A stretch of DNA of 64,000 nucleotides, taken from the NCBI RefSeq assembly GCF_005937885.2, contig NZ_CP042176.1, forward strand, positions 2,351,501-2,415,500, in the 5' to 3' direction. Source of the stretch: Bradyrhizobium sp. KBS0727 (GTDB lineage: Bacteria; Pseudomonadota; Alphaproteobacteria; Rhizobiales; Xanthobacteraceae). Within the stretch, counting starts at the first letter, position 1, and every line of letters begins with the position of its first letter. Below the pieces are notes generated by a model that had not been told where the DNA came from, did no database searches, and saw only the letters and a list, made by a program, of their open reading frames with translations. Of the stretch, positions 9,859-18,197 are shown one piece after another. Position numbers and translations under genes: made by a program.

Positions 9859-9983
9859 TCACTCCTCCATCAACGCGTTCGTGTGCTCGACCGCCTCGAC
9901 AAAGTCTTCCTTGAATTCTTGCACCACGGCACCGGCGGATTCGGGAACTCAATTCCCAGCATGTCGCAGATCGGCGATTTCAT
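9859..9983 (-). pseudogene. Remnant of a nitronate monooxygenase-like gene (internal deletion)
   Basis: Reading leftward from ATG 9983, the first codons give MKSPICDMLGIEFP, which matches the N-terminal pattern of FMN-dependent nitronate monooxygenase-like proteins (the intact homologue at 21.3 kb begins MKTAITELFNIKHP). After about 16 codons the reading shifts frame and continues as VVQEFKEDFVEAVEHTNALM ending at TGA 9859-9861, which looks like a natural protein C-terminus. The middle of the gene, roughly 300 codons, is gone. A GGGGAG lies upstream of the ATG. The family call rests on the short N-terminal match, so it is tentative. Confidence 0.5.
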
Positions 9984-10221
9984 GGCGGTATCACTCCCCG
10001 TGGCGGCCTTTGGCTGCCGCTCATTTCCGGTTTTGACGTGCGGTGTTGGCCCGACGCTAGCCCATCAGGGGCGGGAAAGCCAAGCGGGTTTCCCTGCAGG
10101 TATTTCTACGCATTCCATGCCGCAAAATATGCAAGACGGCAGCGCCGATTTGCCACTTGCGCTTTGCCATCCCCCGGAGAATGCTGGCCGCGAAACCAAC
10201 AAGAAATCTTGGGGAGTGTCC
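9984..10221. other. Upstream region of the flavin monooxygenase, no gene seen
   Basis: Between the remnant and the monooxygenase start no further coding signal is apparent. The last 60 bases contain the presumed leader, with GGGGAG at 10211-10216 in front of ATG 10222. Confidence 0.4.
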
Positions 10222-11880
10222 ATGTCCGCCCAGCCATCCGCCGCCGCCAAAGCCGCCATGTCCTACGATGTCGTCGTCGTCGGAGCGGGCTTTGCCGGCA
10301 TGTACATGCTGCACCGGCTGCGCAAGCAGGGAATGACGGCGCGGGTCTACGAGCAGGGAGATGGCGTCGGCGGCACCTGGTACTGGAATCGGTATCCCGG
10401 CGCCCGCTGCGACGTCGAGAGCATGCAATACTCCTATTCGTTTTCGGAAGAGCTGCAGCAGGAATGGGACTGGAGCGAGCACTACGCGCCGCAGCCCGAG
10501 ATCCTGAAATACGCCAACCATGTCGCCGATCGTTTCAATCTGCGGCCGGACATCCAGTTCAACACAAGGGTCGAACGGGCCGTGTTCGACGAGGCGATCG
10601 GGCTGTGGTCGGTCGCGACGTCAGACGGCAACACCGTGACGGCAAAGTTCGTCGTCCTCGCCACCGGTTGTCTGTCGAACGCCAAGATGCCCGACATCAA
10701 GGGTCTCGATCGGTTCAAGGGCAAGGTCTATCACACCGGGCACTGGCCGCATGAAGAGGTCGATTTCACCGGCCTGCGCGTCGGTGTGATCGGAACGGGG
10801 TCGTCGGCGATCCAGTCGGTGCCGATCATTGCCGAGCAGGCGAGCCAGCTCACGGTGTTTCAGCGCACCGCCAATTTCTCGATTCCTGCCCGCAACGCGG
10901 CGCTCACCGAAGAGGAGCGGCAATCGTTTCGGTCGCGCTATCCCGAAATCCGGCAGTTTGCGCGCGAAGTCGCGCGTAACGGCATCTATACCGAGATGCC
11001 CGACCGCGGCGCGCTCGACGACGGCGACAATGAGCGCCGCTCGAAATACGAGGCGCGCTGGAGTCGCGGCGGGCTCACCTTCATGACGGTCTACAACAAC
11101 CTCGCGCTGGAGCAGGCGGCCAACGACACCGCCGCCAATTTCGTCCGCGAGAAGATCGCCGAGATCGTCAAGGATCCGGAGACCGCGAAGCTGTTGCAGC
11201 CGAACAACCATCCGATCGGATCCAAGCGCATTTGCATCGACACCGACTATTTCAAGACCTTCAACCGTTCGAACGTGTCGTTGGTCGACATCAAGTCGAA
11301 CCCGATCGATGAAATCACCGCAAACGCAGTGCGTACCGGCGGCAAGGACTACGAAGTCGATGCCCTGGTACTCGCCACCGGTTTCGACGCCATGACAGGT
11401 TCGGTGGCAAAGATCGACATTCACGGTCGCGGCGGCCAGACACTGAACGACAAATGGGCCGCGGGCCCGCGCACCTATCTGGGTCTGATGAGTTCAGGCT
11501 TTCCCAATCTCTTTGTCATCACCGGGCCCGGCAGCCCGTCGGTGCTGTCGAACATGATCGTCTCGATCGAGCAGCATGTCGACTGGATCGCCGATTGCGT
11601 TTCCTACATGCGCGATAACAGCCTCGACACCATGGAAGCGGCTGTGGACGCCGAAGACAAATGGGTCGCCCACGTCAACGAGGTCGCCTACGCCACGCTC
11701 TATCCGCAAGCCAATTCGTGGTACATGGGCGCCAACGTCCCCGGCAAGCCGCGGATCTTTATGCCCTATATCGGCGGCGTCGGGCCGTACCGGCAGATCT
11801 GCAACGACGTCGCGGCGAAGGGCTATGAGGGGTTTGTGATGGCAGGGGCAGAGCAGCCGCGCAAGATGGCAGCATCGTAA
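10222..11880 (+). CDS. Baeyer-Villiger-type flavin monooxygenase
   Basis: A 552-residue FAD- and NADPH-dependent monooxygenase that would insert oxygen next to a ketone to give an ester or lactone. It carries the first Rossmann motif GAGFAG (residues 21-26), the diagnostic Baeyer-Villiger fingerprint FKGKVYHTGHW (165-175, with F165, G167, H171 and W175) and the second Rossmann motif GTGSSA (191-196). The frame is open further upstream to 9766, but that part runs through the palindromic element and remnant, so ATG 10222 with GGGGAG five bases before it is the credible start. The true substrate (cyclic, steroidal or linear ketone) cannot be read from sequence. Confidence 0.9.
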   Translation: MSAQPSAAAKAAMSYDVVVVGAGFAGMYMLHRLRKQGMTARVYEQGDGVGGTWYWNRYPGARCDVESMQYSYSFSEELQQEWDWSEHYAPQPEILKYANHVADRFNLRPDIQFNTRVERAVFDEAIGLWSVATSDGNTVTAKFVVLATGCLSNAKMPDIKGLDRFKGKVYHTGHWPHEEVDFTGLRVGVIGTGSSAIQSVPIIAEQASQLTVFQRTANFSIPARNAALTEEERQSFRSRYPEIRQFAREVARNGIYTEMPDRGALDDGDNERRSKYEARWSRGGLTFMTVYNNLALEQAANDTAANFVREKIAEIVKDPETAKLLQPNNHPIGSKRICIDTDYFKTFNRSNVSLVDIKSNPIDEITANAVRTGGKDYEVDALVLATGFDAMTGSVAKIDIHGRGGQTLNDKWAAGPRTYLGLMSSGFPNLFVITGPGSPSVLSNMIVSIEQHVDWIADCVSYMRDNSLDTMEAAVDAEDKWVAHVNEVAYATLYPQANSWYMGANVPGKPRIFMPYIGGVGPYRQICNDVAAKGYEGFVMAGAEQPRKMAAS

Positions 11881-11889
11881 GCTCGGTCC

Positions 11890-11983
11890 CGTAGGGTGGG
11901 CAAAGCGAAAGCGTGCCCACCATTCCGCGTGAGCTGTTGAAGGATGGTGGGCACGGCGCAAGTGCGCCTTTGCCCACCCTACG
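11890..11983. repeat. Palindromic intergenic element, CGTAGGGTGGGC family
   Basis: The ends CGTAGGGTGGGCAAAG and CTTTGCCCACCCTACG are inverted with an inner GTGCCCACCAT / ATGGTGGGCAC pair. It lies between two convergent genes, so it could be transcribed from either side and act as a terminator. A diverged relative is at 23.44 kb. Confidence 0.85.
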
Positions 11984-11998
11984 AATTCACGACCAGCC

Positions 11999-12697
11999 CT
12001 AAACCTCCAGCCACTCCTTGCGCACGCCCGCGTTGGCGGCGAGCTCCGCCGGGGTGCCCTCGAATACGATGCGGCCGTGGCCCATGACGTAGAGGCGGCG
12101 GGAAATCCGCAGCGCGATGGTGAGTTTCTGCTCCACCAAAAGGATCGCGGTGCCGCGTTTGGCGATCTCATCAAGCAATGTGCCGACCTGTTCGACCAGT
12201 TTGGGCGCGAGGCCCTCGGTCGGCTCGTCGATGATGACGAGGTCCGGGTCGCCCATCAGGGTGCGGCACATGGTCAACATCTGTTGCTCGCCGCCCGACA
12301 GCACGCCGGCCGGATTGTCCTGCCGCGCGGCCAGATTGGGAAACAGCGCGAACACGTCGGCAAATTTCCAGCGCCCTTCGACGCCGGCGCGCTTCAGCCC
12401 GAGCTCGAGGTTCTGTTTGACGGTGAGGCCGGGAAACACCTGGCGGTCTTCCGGCACATAGCCGATCCCGAGATGGGCGATCTGGTCGGGCCTGAGCCCC
12501 GCGATCGAGCGGCCCTTGAAGGCAACATTTCCGACCGGCGCCAGCAGTCCCATGATGGTCTTGCACGCGGTCGAGCGGCCGACCCCGTTGCGGCCTAGCA
12601 GGCTGACGATCTCGCCCTGATCGACCGAGAGATCGACGCCCTGCAGGATGTGGCTCTTGCCGTAATAGGCGTGGAGATCGCGGACCTCGAGCATCAT
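11999..12697 (-). CDS. livF: Liv-type ABC importer ATPase (LivF-like), Walker A with arginine
   Basis: A 232-residue nucleotide-binding subunit of a branched-chain amino acid/amide-type importer. It has the signature LSGGEQQML and Walker B with LVIIDEPTEGL. The Walker A motif reads GRNGVGRST: residue 41, normally the phosphate-binding lysine, is arginine (codon CGC at 12575-12577). That could weaken ATP hydrolysis at this subunit, or it may be a tolerated variant of this subfamily. ATG 12697 overlaps the upstream livG stop by four bases (ATGA). It is the last gene of the operon livK-livH-livM-livG-livF. Confidence 0.9.
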   Translation of the reverse strand: MMLEVRDLHAYYGKSHILQGVDLSVDQGEIVSLLGRNGVGRSTACKTIMGLLAPVGNVAFKGRSIAGLRPDQIAHLGIGYVPEDRQVFPGLTVKQNLELGLKRAGVEGRWKFADVFALFPNLAARQDNPAGVLSGGEQQMLTMCRTLMGDPDLVIIDEPTEGLAPKLVEQVGTLLDEIAKRGTAILLVEQKLTIALRISRRLYVMGHGRIVFEGTPAELAANAGVRKEWLEV

Positions 12698-13458
12698 GCC
12701 GCCACCGTCCCGAGATAGGCTTCCTGCACGGCGGCGTTGCCGCGGATGGCGGCCGGCGCGTCGGACGCGATCACTTCGCCGTAGACCAGCACCGTAATGC
12801 GGTCGGCGAGGCCGAACACCACGCTCATGTCGTGCTCGACCATGATCAGCGTCTTGCCCTCCGACACCGAGCGGATCAGCGCCACCGCACTGTCGGTCTC
12901 GCTGTGGCTCATGCCGGCGGTCGGCTCGTCCAGCAGGATGATCTCGGCGCCGCCGGCGATGGTGATGCCGATTTCCAGCGCGCGCTGTTCGGCGTAGGAC
13001 AACAGTCCGGCCTGAAGGTTGCGCCGGTCGGACAGTTTCAGCCGTTCCAGCAATTGGTCGGCGGCTTCGTTCAGCGCTTTCTGGCGACTCAGCAGGTTCC
13101 AGAACGAGTAGCGATAGCCTTTCGACCACAACAAGCCGCAGCGGATGTTCTCGAACACGGTCATGCGCGGGAAGATCGAGGTGATCTGGAAGCTGCGCGA
13201 AAGACCCAGACGGTTGATCTCCTGCGGCGCCAGGTTGGCGGTCGACTTGCCGTCGACCGTGATCGAGCCGGAACTGATCGGAAACCGCCCCGAGATCAGG
13301 TTGAACAGCGTGGTCTTGCCGGCGCCATTGGGGCCGATGATGGCGTGACGTTCGCCGCGCGGTATCGAGAGGTTGACGCCGCGGATGATCTCGGTGCGGC
13401 CGAAGCGCTTGCAGACGTCGCGCAGTTCGATGGCGGGGGGGAGGGCATCCGTGCTCAC
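12694..13458 (-). CDS. livG: Liv-type ABC importer ATPase (LivG-like)
   Basis: A 254-residue ATP-binding subunit with an intact Walker A (GPNGAGKTT), a signature in which LSGG is replaced by LSYAEQRAL as is common in LivG proteins, and Walker B IILLDEPTAGM. The protein starts at GTG 13458, whose bases overlap the livM stop as GTGA. It pairs with LivF to energise uptake; since LivF has an altered Walker A, LivG may provide most of the hydrolysis. That division of labour is inference. Confidence 0.92.
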   Translation of the reverse strand: MSTDALPPAIELRDVCKRFGRTEIIRGVNLSIPRGERHAIIGPNGAGKTTLFNLISGRFPISSGSITVDGKSTANLAPQEINRLGLSRSFQITSIFPRMTVFENIRCGLLWSKGYRYSFWNLLSRQKALNEAADQLLERLKLSDRRNLQAGLLSYAEQRALEIGITIAGGAEIILLDEPTAGMSHSETDSAVALIRSVSEGKTLIMVEHDMSVVFGLADRITVLVYGEVIASDAPAAIRGNAAVQEAYLGTVAA

Positions 13459-14732
13459 GACATCGCCCCCTTCAGCTTGATGCTTTCGGTCACGGCGTCC
13501 CAGCGCTCGCGGAAACCGCGGGCTTCGCGACGCAGCCATAGCGTGCCGAGCACCAGGGCGGCCAGCGCGATCACCCAGGGTAGCGGCGCCGTGGTATCGA
13601 TGACGTTGCCGCCGATCGAGAACGTCTTGCCTTGCGCGGCGCCGATGGTGGTGAAGGAGGCGAGCTCCACCAGCAGCACGAAACCGAGCAGGACGATCAG
13701 CGCGGGTGGGAATGCCCGCGCATAGGGTAGCAGCAGCTCGCGCATCCGCCCGGCGCGCCAGATCGGCATATGCATGAAGATCAGCCCGATCAGCCCGCCC
13801 GGCGCGTACATCACCATGACGATGAAGAGAATGCCGACATAGAGCAGCCAGGCATTGCTGAGCAGGCTGACGCCGCTCTGCAGCAGCACCACCACGATGG
13901 TGCCGAGGATCGGCCCGAAGAATCCGCCGGCGCCGCCGATATAGACCGCCAGCAGCGCGTTGGCGGATTTTGCCGCCGACACGGTATCGAAGGTGACGAT
14001 TTCGTAGATCAGCACATACAGGCCGCCGCCGATGCCGGCGAAAAATCCGGACAGCGCGAATTGATAGAGCCGGACCATGCGCGGATCGTAGCCGACGAAC
14101 TGCGCGCGCTCGAAATTGTCGCGGGTGGCGTTGGCCATGCTGCCGAGCGGGGTCTGGGTCTGCAACTTCATCAGCACCGCGGCGATGAAGGCCCAGACCA
14201 GCACCAGGCAGTAGACCTGCCACGGCGACGAGTAGCGCACGCCGACCAGGCTGGTATCCATCACGCGATCGATGCTGATGCCGCCTTCGCCGCCGAAGAA
14301 GCCCATGAACATCAGGGCTGCGGCCGAAACCAGTTCGCCGAGCCCCATCGTGATCATCGCGAACGCCGTGGCGCGCTGCTTGGTCACCAGCCAGCCGAAC
14401 ACGAAGCCGAAGAGCAATCCGCCGAGCCCACCGGCCAGCGGCACCAGTTCGGTCGGCAGCCAGATCGTGCCGGCCTTGACGAGAAGCACGACATGCGCAG
14501 CGCAGTAGGCGCCCATCCCGAGCAGCACGGCGTGTCCGAACGACAGCAGGCCGGCCTGGCCCATCAGCATATTGTAGGACAGCGCGAAGATCGCCATCAC
14601 GCCGATCTCGCTCATCAGGGTCAGCACGAAGCCGGAATGGCGGCCCTTGCCCCAGTCGTAGAACAGGAACGGGATCGCGAGCAGGATGACGAAGGCGAGT
14701 AGCCATGGCCAGTGGCGGCGCAGCATGGTCAT
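13455..14732 (-). CDS. livM: Liv-type ABC importer permease (LivM-like)
   Basis: A 425-residue inner-membrane permease with about ten hydrophobic segments, the LivM motif around SYNMLMGQAGLLSFGHA near residues 53-69, and a conserved cytoplasmic loop. It is longer than many LivM proteins because of extra C-terminal helices followed by a basic tail. ATG 14732 overlaps the livH stop (ATGA), and its own stop overlaps livG. It would form the channel with LivH. Confidence 0.92.
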   Translation of the reverse strand: MTMLRRHWPWLLAFVILLAIPFLFYDWGKGRHSGFVLTLMSEIGVMAIFALSYNMLMGQAGLLSFGHAVLLGMGAYCAAHVVLLVKAGTIWLPTELVPLAGGLGGLLFGFVFGWLVTKQRATAFAMITMGLGELVSAAALMFMGFFGGEGGISIDRVMDTSLVGVRYSSPWQVYCLVLVWAFIAAVLMKLQTQTPLGSMANATRDNFERAQFVGYDPRMVRLYQFALSGFFAGIGGGLYVLIYEIVTFDTVSAAKSANALLAVYIGGAGGFFGPILGTIVVVLLQSGVSLLSNAWLLYVGILFIVMVMYAPGGLIGLIFMHMPIWRAGRMRELLLPYARAFPPALIVLLGFVLLVELASFTTIGAAQGKTFSIGGNVIDTTAPLPWVIALAALVLGTLWLRREARGFRERWDAVTESIKLKGAMS

Positions 14733-15676
14733 GTATCGCGAGTCCCCATCAGCCCACGCGGCCGGAACACCAGGATCAGCACCATCATCATGAACGGCAG
14801 CAGCGCGCCGATCCGCGGCAGCGTCACGTTGAGAACCTCGGCGAACGGCGTGCTTGACGTCACTGTGACGCCGAATTTTGCCAGCAGATCCGCCAGCGAG
14901 ACGTCGAACACGACGGCAAAGGTCTGGATCAGCCCCATCAAGATCGAAGCGATGAAGCAGCCGGCCAGCGAACCCAGCCCGCCGAACACCACCACAACGA
15001 ACACGATCGGCCCCATGGTGAAGGCCATCGCCGGCTCGGTGACCTGGTAGTTTCCGCCGATCACGCCGGCGAGGCCGGCCAGCGCCGTACCGGCGGCAAA
15101 CACCAGGGTAAAGATGCGCGGCACGTTATGGCCGAGCGCCGAGGCCATGTCGGGATGGGTGAGGGCGGCCTGGATCACGAGGCCGATGCGCGTGCGCGTG
15201 AGGCCAAGCCAGATCGCGCCGAACATCAGGCCGGAGATCACCAACATGAAGGCGCGGTAGGCCGGGAACTGCGTGCCGTAGACCTTGAACAGCGGAAAAT
15301 CCAGCAGCTCCGGCACCCGGTAGGGCACCGGCAGCAGGCCCCAGGTCATCTGCACGCCCTTTTCGATCAGGAGCGCGAGGCCGAAGGTGAACAGCAATTC
15401 GGCGATGTGGCCGTTGCGGTGGACGCGCCGCAGCCCGAACATTTCGATCCCAGCACCGATCAGTCCGCAGAGCAGGGGCGCGATGACCAGCGCCGGCCAG
15501 AAGCCGATATAGACGCTGATCGTGTAGGCGAAATAGGCGCCCAGCATATAGGCGCTGGCATGCGCGAAGTTGAGCACGCCCATCATACTGAGGATGAGCG
15601 TCAGCCCGCTCGCCAGCATAAACAACAGCATGCCGTAAACGAGGCCATTCAGGAGCGAGACGACAAAGACTTCCAT
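14729..15676 (-). CDS. livH: Liv-type ABC importer permease (LivH-like)
   Basis: A 315-residue permease with about eight hydrophobic helices, starting LLNGLVYGMLLFMLASGLTL and containing the LivH pattern MGVLNFAHASAYMLGAYF. It forms the membrane channel together with LivM. It is separated from the binding-protein gene by 67 bases that hold a strong stem-loop, and joined to livM by a four-base overlap. Confidence 0.92.
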   Translation of the reverse strand: MEVFVVSLLNGLVYGMLLFMLASGLTLILSMMGVLNFAHASAYMLGAYFAYTISVYIGFWPALVIAPLLCGLIGAGIEMFGLRRVHRNGHIAELLFTFGLALLIEKGVQMTWGLLPVPYRVPELLDFPLFKVYGTQFPAYRAFMLVISGLMFGAIWLGLTRTRIGLVIQAALTHPDMASALGHNVPRIFTLVFAAGTALAGLAGVIGGNYQVTEPAMAFTMGPIVFVVVVFGGLGSLAGCFIASILMGLIQTFAVVFDVSLADLLAKFGVTVTSSTPFAEVLNVTLPRIGALLPFMMMVLILVFRPRGLMGTRDT

Positions 15677-15704
15677 CAGACAGGGCCCATCCGCAAAGCG
15701 CGAC

Positions 15705-15729
15705 GCCCGCTTCCATCATGGAAGCGGGC
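15705..15729 (-). promoter_or_regulatory. Stem-loop between livK and livH
   Basis: GCCCGCTTCCA and TGGAAGCGGGC form an 11-bp perfect stem with a three-base loop. On the transcribed (minus) strand no T-run follows, so it is more likely an RNA-stabilising or partial-attenuation hairpin that keeps the binding-protein message more abundant than the rest of the operon. The second importer has a similar structure at the same place (56.16 kb). Confidence 0.65.
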
Positions 15730-15743
15730 GGCTGGTATTTCGG

Positions 15744-16991
15744 TCAGGCTCCGCTCGGGCGCTTCATCTTGCAGCTGTTGGGTTGATCGACATCCTTGGC
15801 GAGGATGGTCGCCGTATTCTCCCAGCCGAGGCCGGTGCCTTCGGCGTCGTATTTGACGCCCTTCTTGAAGGTGCCGACGAAGTACTCGGTGATGATCTGG
15901 TGATCGTCCTTGCGCATCTTGGTGTCGAAGCCGAGGAAGTCCTTGAGCGATAGGTCTTCCATCGCGGTCGCGATCTTGGTCGCATCGACCGCGCCCGCCT
16001 TGTTCACCGCCGCCTGCAGATATTCGAAGATGGTGCGGAAGCCGGCGGCGGAGAAGTCGAACTTGTGCTTTTCGCGGAAACCTTCGGCAAAGGCTTCGGC
16101 TTCCTTGTTGCCGATAGCGGGTGCGACGTTCTCGCCGAACGACATCACTGCGAGCACGCGGTTATCGCCGCCGGCGCCGATCGCGGTCGGTCCGCCGGCG
16201 AGATGCGCATAGAAGGTGTAGTAGTGCAGGTCGGCGCCGGAATCGACGCCGGCCTTGATCAGGAGGTTCATGTCCGGACCCCAGTTGCCGGTCAGCAGCG
16301 CCTGCGCGCCCGAGGCCTTGATCTTGGTGAGATAGGGCGAGAAGTCCTTGATCTTGCCGAGCGGGATCAACTCGTCGCCCACCACCTGGACGTCGGGCCT
16401 GAGCTTGGCGAGATAGTTTTTGACCTCGCGCTGGACGGACTGGCCGAACAGATAGTCCTGGTTGATCAGGTAGACCTTGGTCACGGTCTTCGGCAGCGCG
16501 CGGACCATGACTTCGGCCTTCATGCCGACATGCAGGTCGAAGCGGAAATGCCAGAAGCTGCACTGCTCGTTGGTCAGTTCCGTCGCCACCGCGCCGCAGT
16601 TCAGGTAGATGATGCGGTTGTCGGGGTTGCGCTCGTTGTGCTTGTTGACCGCATCGATCAGGGCGGCGGCGATGTTGGAGCCGCTGCACTGCATGATGAA
16701 GGGCATGTTCTGGTCGGTGGCGCTCTTCAGCGCGATCAGCGCGTCCGAAGGCTGCGATTTGTTGTCGAACGGGACCAGCTCGAACTTCTTGCCGAGCGCG
16801 CCGCCCTTCGAATTGATGTAGTCGATGATGTATTGCATCTGCTTCAGGTTGGCGTCGCCGACTTGCGCGAACGGGCCTGAAAGCGGATCGGTATAGGCAA
16901 CCTTGATGGTGGCTTGGGCGCTGGCATAACCGCAATTTGCGATCGCGAGCACGATTCCAGAGAACACGGCTAACCACTTGCCTCGCAGCAT
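15744..16991 (-). CDS. Liv-type ABC importer substrate-binding protein
   Basis: A 415-residue periplasmic binding protein of type I fold. A Sec signal peptide covers about residues 1-26 (hydrophobic core then YASAQA, cleavage probably after Ala). The mature start ATIKVAYTDPLSGPFAQVGD is typical of the Peripla_BP_6 group, which binds amino acids, amides and aromatic acids. ATG 16991 was chosen because GGGGAG lies nine bases upstream and it begins at the signal peptide; longer in-frame starts lack one. The ligand is unknown; the neighbouring acyl-CoA genes suggest an organic acid. Confidence 0.92.
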   Translation of the reverse strand: MLRGKWLAVFSGIVLAIANCGYASAQATIKVAYTDPLSGPFAQVGDANLKQMQYIIDYINSKGGALGKKFELVPFDNKSQPSDALIALKSATDQNMPFIMQCSGSNIAAALIDAVNKHNERNPDNRIIYLNCGAVATELTNEQCSFWHFRFDLHVGMKAEVMVRALPKTVTKVYLINQDYLFGQSVQREVKNYLAKLRPDVQVVGDELIPLGKIKDFSPYLTKIKASGAQALLTGNWGPDMNLLIKAGVDSGADLHYYTFYAHLAGGPTAIGAGGDNRVLAVMSFGENVAPAIGNKEAEAFAEGFREKHKFDFSAAGFRTIFEYLQAAVNKAGAVDATKIATAMEDLSLKDFLGFDTKMRKDDHQIITEYFVGTFKKGVKYDAEGTGLGWENTATILAKDVDQPNSCKMKRPSGA

Positions 16992-17200
16992 GGTGCATTT
17001 CTCCCCTGATGTTGCCCGCTTTATTGTTTTTGTTGCGGTGCTTGGACGAAACCGTAACATGGAGACTGCGCCGGCCGCCACAACGATTTGTCCGGCGACG
17101 GCGACCCCCTCTTGTGCGCCCCGCACACGCAGCATAATTCCGCCATGCGGCAGGATCGTCTATTCCCAGACACGGCCGAAAGAAGCCTGGAGCCAGAACA

Positions 17201-18094
17201 ATGAGCGACGCCCCCGTCACCGACCCCACCGCCTATGTCCCGCCCAAAGTCTGGACCTGGAACAAGGGGAGTGGCGGCCGGTTCGCCAGCATCAACCGCC
17301 CGATCGCGGGTCCGACGCATGACAAGGAGCTGCCGGTCGGCAAGCATCCGTTCCAGCTCTATTCGCTGGCGACGCCGAACGGCGTCAAGGTAACCGTGAT
17401 GTTCGAGGAACTGCTGGCGGCCGGATACAGCGGCGCGGAATACGATGCCTGGCTGATCCGGATCGACGGCAACCAGTTCGGCAGCGGGTTTGTGTCGGTC
17501 AATCCGAACTCCAAGATCCCGGCGCTGATGGACCGCAGCGGGCCCACCCCGATCAGGCTGTTCGAGTCCGGCGCGATCCTGGTGCATTTGGCCGAAAAGT
17601 TCGGCGCCTTCCTGCCGACCAGCGGCCAGGCGCGCGCCGAATGCCTGTCGTGGCTGTTCTGGCAGATGGGCAGCGCGCCATTTCTCGGCGGCGGCTTTGG
17701 ACACTTCTACGCCTACGCGCCGACCAAGATCGAATACGCGATCGACCGCTACGCCATGGAGGTGAAGCGCCAGCTCGACGTGCTCGACCGCCATCTGGCC
17801 GGCAACGAATATCTGGCGGGCAGCGACTACACGATCGCCGACATGGCGACCTGGCCGTGGTACGGCAGCCTCGCCAAGGGACTGCTGTATGGCGCCGGCG
17901 AATTTCTCTCCGTCGACAGCTACAAGAACGTGCAGCGCTGGACCGACGCGATTGCCAAGCGCCCGGCAGTGCAACGCGGCCGCATGGTCAACCGTCCGTT
18001 CGGCGATCCCGCCAGCCAGTTGCACGAGCGCCACGACGCGTCCGATTTCGATACTAACACGCAGGACAAGATCGAGGCCGCCGCCAAGGCGTGA
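17201..18094 (+). CDS. yghU: Glutathione transferase family, YghU-type disulfide-bond oxidoreductase
   Basis: A 297-residue cytosolic protein with an N-terminal extension, a thioredoxin-like domain and an all-helical C-terminal GST domain. The motif ATPNGVKVTVMFEE and the conserved N-terminal segment YVPPKVWTWNKGSGGRFASI are characteristic of YghU/YfcG relatives, which bind two glutathiones and reduce disulfides or peroxides. VNPNSKIPALMD and FESGAILVHLAEKFG form the glutathione site. It is divergent from the importer operon, with a 209-base shared upstream region. Confidence 0.88.
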   Translation: MSDAPVTDPTAYVPPKVWTWNKGSGGRFASINRPIAGPTHDKELPVGKHPFQLYSLATPNGVKVTVMFEELLAAGYSGAEYDAWLIRIDGNQFGSGFVSVNPNSKIPALMDRSGPTPIRLFESGAILVHLAEKFGAFLPTSGQARAECLSWLFWQMGSAPFLGGGFGHFYAYAPTKIEYAIDRYAMEVKRQLDVLDRHLAGNEYLAGSDYTIADMATWPWYGSLAKGLLYGAGEFLSVDSYKNVQRWTDAIAKRPAVQRGRMVNRPFGDPASQLHERHDASDFDTNTQDKIEAAAKA

Positions 18095-18197
18095 GTGGGA
18101 GAGGGACTCTTCGCCGATCGCATCCGCGGAGGCACCGCCACGGGGATTCAAAAATAGAGTCTTCAAAATAACAAAAACAGGCAGGGAAGAATCCGCC

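Noticed and set aside
9766..10221. A 152-codon N-terminal extension of the Baeyer-Villiger-type monooxygenase
   Set aside because: It crosses a palindromic element and a gene remnant, and lacks family similarity; the GGGGAG-ATG at 10222 is convincing.
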